64,000 nt of DNA from Agarilytica rhodophyticola (lineage in GTDB: Bacteria; Pseudomonadota; Gammaproteobacteria; Pseudomonadales; Cellvibrionaceae): the NCBI RefSeq assembly GCF_002157225.2, contig NZ_CP020038.1, positions 3,130,501 through 3,194,500 on the forward strand, in the 5' to 3' direction. Shown here one piece after another: positions 24,801-30,800 of this stretch; the first letter of the stretch is position 1, and every line of letters begins with the position of its first letter. Made by a program: the position numbers and the translations under genes. A model generated the notes under the pieces. That model was not told the DNA's origin and did no database searches. It saw only the letters and a list, made by a program, of their open reading frames with translations.

Positions 24801-27800
24801 CTAAAGATATTGCTAAAGCTATTAATCCCGCACCACAACAGCAGCCGATGGATTTAGAGCAAAATAGCCATATCACTACTATTGAAGAACGCTTAGAAAA
24901 GGTTTTTAGCCGAATACTGGGATATCAGGCACAAGATATACGTACACTTTCTTTTAGTGACTTAGGCATTAGCTCCATTAATGCAGTTGAATTACTTGAA
25001 GCGATCAATCAAGAATTTACACTTAATTTGCCTACGAGTGTGGTGTTTGAGGCAGACAGCCTAAAGCGTCTCAGTCAGATAGTTGCACAATCGTACAACG
25101 CTAAAGCGAGGGTAACCCCTTCAGATAGCCCCCAACAGGTACCTGTTGGTATTGCCCAAAGCGAAATAAATATTGCCCAAAGCGAAATAAACACTGCCCA
25201 GAGCGAAATAAACACTGCCCAGAGCTCATTGGATACTGCCCAGAGCTCTGTGAAAATCGCACACGTGCAAGATCAATTGGAGCATATTTTTTCGCGTCAG
25301 CTCGGTTACTCGCTAGCGGAGTTAAAGCGTCAGTCACTGAAAGAACTGGGAGTAAGCTCGATCAATGTGGTGGAGCTATTAGAAGCTATTAATCGGCAAT
25401 TTAAGCTATCGCTCCCCACCAGTGTCGTATTCGAGGCAGCCAGCTTTGATGAACTTGCAAGTTTAGTGCACCGCGCCCTGACTAACGCTAATTCTGATAT
25501 CGAGTCAGCTCAGACCACAGCAACGCACACACCGCCAAAGCCATCAATATCTCCCTCATTATCTTTGCCAGCAAACGCCCAACCTAATACCCAACACGAT
25601 GACGCGATCGTAGTGGTAGGGCTTTCTTGTCGCTGCGCAGGAGCAAAGAATCCTGCGGAGTTTTGGCAACTCGTCAGTGAAGGCCGCTCAGCCACTCGGG
25701 ATATTGATAACCCGGAATGGTTGGCTTTTCTTGAGACTCATGGTGATAAGGATATGCCTAAGCACTATGGCATTTTAGACGATGTGCAAGGCTTTGATCC
25801 CAGCTTTTTTGGCATCTCACCCAAAGAAGCTCAGGAAATGCATGTTAGCCAGCGTATCTTGTTAGAGGAGAGTTATCGTGCGTTGGAAGATGCCGGCTAT
25901 GCACCTAAGTCTCTTGCAGATAAATCCGTGGGGACTTTTATTGGCGCTCTCGGCGTTGGTTCCAGTGAGCTGAAAAAAAATACCTTTTCTCATTACGCAA
26001 TGTTGGGTTTAGAAAATAGTATTTTATCTTCCCGTTTAGCTTACTTTTTAAATTTAAAAGGGCCATCTCTTACCATTAATACCGCTTGTTCATCATCTCT
26101 GGTAGCGATTGATGTTGCCTGTCAGCATTTGCGTTCAGGGCTTGTGGATATGGCCTTGGCCGGTGGCGTCAGTGTTTATGACACGCCGGATGGTTTTATT
26201 CACATGCATAACGCCGGCATGCTATCTCCCGATGGCCGCTGTCGTCCTTTCGACGACCAAGCGAATGGCATTGTGCCAGGTGACGGCGTCGGTGTTGTTG
26301 TGCTCAAACGCCTAGGAGATGCAAAACGCGATGGTGATCATATCTATGGTGTATTGCGTGCCAGTGGTACTAACCAGGATGGTCGTACCTCAGGTATTAC
26401 CGTACCGAGCTTCCTATCGCAAAGCCAATTAGAGCAGCGTTTATATCGTGACAATAATATCAATGTTGAGCATATCCAGTACGTAGAAACCCATGGCACC
26501 GCCACAAAATTAGGTGACCCGGTGGAAATACATGCCTTAAGTGATGCCTTTAGTACGTTTACGGCAGACAAAGGCTACTGCGCTGTTGGAGCATTAAAGG
26601 CTAATATCGGCCATACGGCAGCGGCAGCGGGGGTTTTAGGTGTTATCAAAGTATTGTTGGCGATGGCCCATCAGCAGCTGCCGCCATCCATCCATTTTGA
26701 CCAGCCAAATCGTCATATTGAATTTGCTGACAGTCCTTTTTATGTCAATACACAGCTTAAGCCCTGGCCGCTTAACCCAAATCAGCAGCGTTTATCTGTG
26801 GTGAGTTCGTTCGGTTTTAGTGGCACCAATGCTCACGCCGTTATTGAATCTTATCGACAGGCGACGGATACATCCAGCGATGCTAAGACACCTTATCCTA
26901 TTGTGCTGTCAGCCCGTAATAGCGAAGGTTTAAAGGCGCAAGCACAACAATTGAAAAACTATCTTGTGCGTGATCTAGCCGATCATTGTGAAGCTAAAAC
27001 AAGCCTTGCCAATATTGCCTATACCTTGCAAGTGGGCCGCGATGCTATGAAGCAGCGCTTAGGTTTTATCAGCCATAGTGTGGATGAACTGGTGGAGCGC
27101 TTGAGTCAGTATTTGGATGCTAGTGAGCATTGCGATAATGCGCCGCAGACACTATATAGCGCCAGAGTAGGGGGCACGTCGCCACTGGCTGATATATTTC
27201 AGGACGAAACCAGTCACGAGCTTATCGCTCAATGGGCGGCTAAAGGCTATCACGCCAAGTTGATTGAGTTATGGGTGCATGGGGTCGATATTGATTGGCC
27301 TTCCCTGTATCAATTAAGACCTCAGCGCATGACTTTGCCAACCTATCCCTTTGCGCGCAATTGGCGGGCATCTGATGTGAGTTATGTACAGCCTAGAGCG
27401 GAGCAGAAAGCATTCAATTCCGATGCTTCTGTCAATGCGCTAAGCCAAGCGGCTGATCATCACATACAGCAGCCACAACTGCATACTTTTATCGAACGAT
27501 GGCAGTTGCAAGATTTAGTGCAAGCCCATCGAAACTCGCCGATAACCTCTATGTTGTGTCTGGTATCTAAACCTGCCCACCAAGTGAAAGTACGTCAATA
27601 TTTTGAGCAACAATTTCCGGGTGTACAGGTGAGATGTGTGGTCCAGGGCAGTGGCGGAGAGCTCTCGGTAAATCGCCTAGATCCAAGCAGTTTTGATCAA
27701 ATGGCGCGCCAAATTAAAGTAATGGATGCTGCAATAGATACGGTCATTTATTTGTGGCCCTTGGAAGACGAAAGCTGCATCGAAGAAGCCAATGTCCTAT

Positions 27801-30800
27801 TGCAGCTACTGCAATCCCTGGCTCGTGCCAAGATATTGCCAAAGCAATTACTCTGCGCTGCGCCGTTTAGTGATGGGCGCACTCGCAGCTATGTTGAAGC
27901 GTGGCAGGGGATTGAACGCTCCACCAAAATACTCTTCCCTCAATTACAGTGGGCCAATATTTATCAATCTCAAACCATGCCAATAGGGGATGAGCACTGG
28001 CACCGTTGGTTGAGTATGCTCAGCGCTGAATTAAAAGCTAGTACCCTATCGAGCAGCTACTACCAAAAGGGCCAGCGCTATGTGCAAAAACTGCAGCCTA
28101 TTGACCTCGATGAGCAGGTGGCGCCTGCCAATAGCCTGATTCGTCAGGGGGGGTGTTATTTCATTACTGGCGGCTTGGGAGGTCTGGGCTATCGCTTTGC
28201 TGAGTATCTAGCGAAACGTTATCAAGCCAAGTTGATACTGTGCGGTCGTTCGGCACTAGAGCAAAGCCATCGCCATAAGCTACAACAGCTTGAGCAACTT
28301 GGTAGCCAGGTGATGTATGTCAGTACTGATGTTGCCGATGCTGCGCAGATGGATAAAGCCATTACTGAGGTCAAGTCACGCTTTGGTATAATCCACGGTG
28401 TGTTACATAGTGCCGGTGTAGAACAGCATGCAGCCATCACTGAAAAATCCCACGATGATATCCGCTCTGTACTATCGCCAAAAATCCAGGGAACAGAAAT
28501 TATCGATGAGGTGTTAAGTAGTGAGCCGTTAGATTTTTGCTGCTACTTCTCGTCAAGCTCCGCCATTGTCGGTGACTTTGGTTCTTGCGACTATGCCCTG
28601 GCCAACCGATTTCAAATGGCCTACGCCCGTTATCGCCAGCAGTTGGTCGATCGTGGTTTGCGTTATGGTAAAACTGTGGCAATCAACTGGCCTCTGTGGC
28701 GAGACGGCGGGCTTCAGCCTGATACTCAGGCACAGCTGGACTTTTATTTACAGTCCACCGGTCAGCAAACCTTAAGCCTTGATTTAGGCATGGCTTTGTT
28801 TGAGCAGGCTCTTGTCAGTGAGCATTTAAAAGATCAACACTTACTGGCACTGGTTGGCGACAAGCAAAGGCTTGATTCCTGGTTGGGCATACCAGCAAAA
28901 GAGCTGGCGCAGGCAAAATCTGTAAGCGCACCTGTTGTGAGCGAGATTCTTTCTGATCAGGCTGCGGATAAGGAATTTACAGCCCTAAGTATAGAGGCGT
29001 ATCTTGATCAGCACATAAAAGCCCAAGTCAGCGATCTATTAACACTTGAACAACAAGAGCTGGAAGAGGACTTGCTATTTTCAGAGCTAGGTTTTGACTC
29101 CATTAGTCTTACCCAGTTAAGTCGTCGACTAAGTGAGGCCTATAAGTGTGATATTACTCCTGCAATATTTTTTCACCATCCAAGCATAGCGCAGTTGTCA
29201 AAACACTTACTAAAAGAGCATAGACAAGCCATTGTCTCGGCCTACGAAAGCTATCGGGACAGCCTTTCTAGAGGGGGATTATCTGATCTTCAAACACACG
29301 AACAACTGGAGCTTGTGTCCAAGCAGACCGAAGCCCCGCAAGAACATAAGACAGCCGACTCCATTACCTATAAGCCATCTCTTGCTGGTGGAGACGTTGC
29401 TAGTGGAGACGTTGATAGCGCACCTGTTGATAGTGTGCCTATTGACAGCACCGCTAACGCTCCTTTATCTGAAGATATCGCGATTATTGGACTCTCAGGC
29501 CGTTTCCCCGAAGCGGACAATATCGATGAGTTTTGGGCGTGTTTAAAAGATGGGGTCGATTGTGTTAAGGAAGTATCCCCCGATCGTTGGCCGTTAGATA
29601 GCTATTATGATCCCGCACCAGGCAAAGCGAAAAAGGCGTACAGTAAGTGGGCCGGCCTATTAGATCACGTCGATCATTTTGATCCACAATTCTTCTCCAT
29701 CCTGCCTGTTGAAGCAGAAGCCATGGACCCTCAGCACCGGATTATTTTGGAGGAGTCTTGGCGCGCTATCGAAAATGCCGGCTATTCGTCAGACGCTATG
29801 TCCGATTGTCGCTGTGGTGTCTATGTGGGCGCTGCGGGCATGACGGAATACAGCAGCTTGTTAAAAGAGGCTGACAAAACCAATGCCTTTACATTACTTG
29901 GCAGTAGCAGTGCGATGTTGCCTTCGCGTATTTCCTACTTTCTCAACTTGAAAGGGCCGTCGATGCTAATTGACACTGCCTGTTCGTCTTCCTTGGTAGC
30001 TATTCACCAAGCCTGCCAGAGTTTACGGGCAGGGGAGTCGGACATGGCATTGGCCGGTGGTATCTCACTTTTGCTAACACCGGAACCACAAATATTAAGT
30101 AGCACCGCCAATATGTTATCCCCCAATGGGCGGTGTCGCGTATTTGATGAAAACGCCGACGGCGTAGTATGGGGTGAAGGTGCAGCCATGGTGTTATTAA
30201 AGCCGCTCAGTGCTGCCAAGCGCGATGGCGATTATATCTATGGCGTAATTAAAGGTAGCGGCGTCAACCAAGATGGGCGCTCAAACGGTATCACTGCCCC
30301 CAATGCCGCGTCTCAAGCCAGTCTTGAATTAAACCTATACCAACAAACAGGTATTAATCCTGAGACCATCAGCTATGTGGAAGCCCACGGCACGGGAACA
30401 CGAATTGGTGATCCCGTGGAGGTACAAGCATTGAGTCAGGCATTTTCTGAATTTACCGATAAAAAACAATTCTGCGCTATAGGCTCGGTGAAAACTAATA
30501 TTGGCCACAGTGCCGCTGCGGCCGGCGTTGCAGGTTTAGTGAAAGTGTTGCTAGCAATGAAATATAAACAGTTGCCTGGGTCGCTGCATTTACAGAAGGA
30601 AAATCCCTACATTGATTTCCCCAGTACGCCTTTTTATCCAATATCTGCGCTCAGTGACTGGCCGACTACTGACGGACAGCCGCGCCGGGCAGCGATTAGT
30701 GCCTTCGGTTTTTCTGGCACTAATGCACATATGATTGTGCAAGAAGCGCCAGCACCTGTTTCGCGCCCTGTCCAACAAGAAGCGCCAGTAGCGCCGCAAA

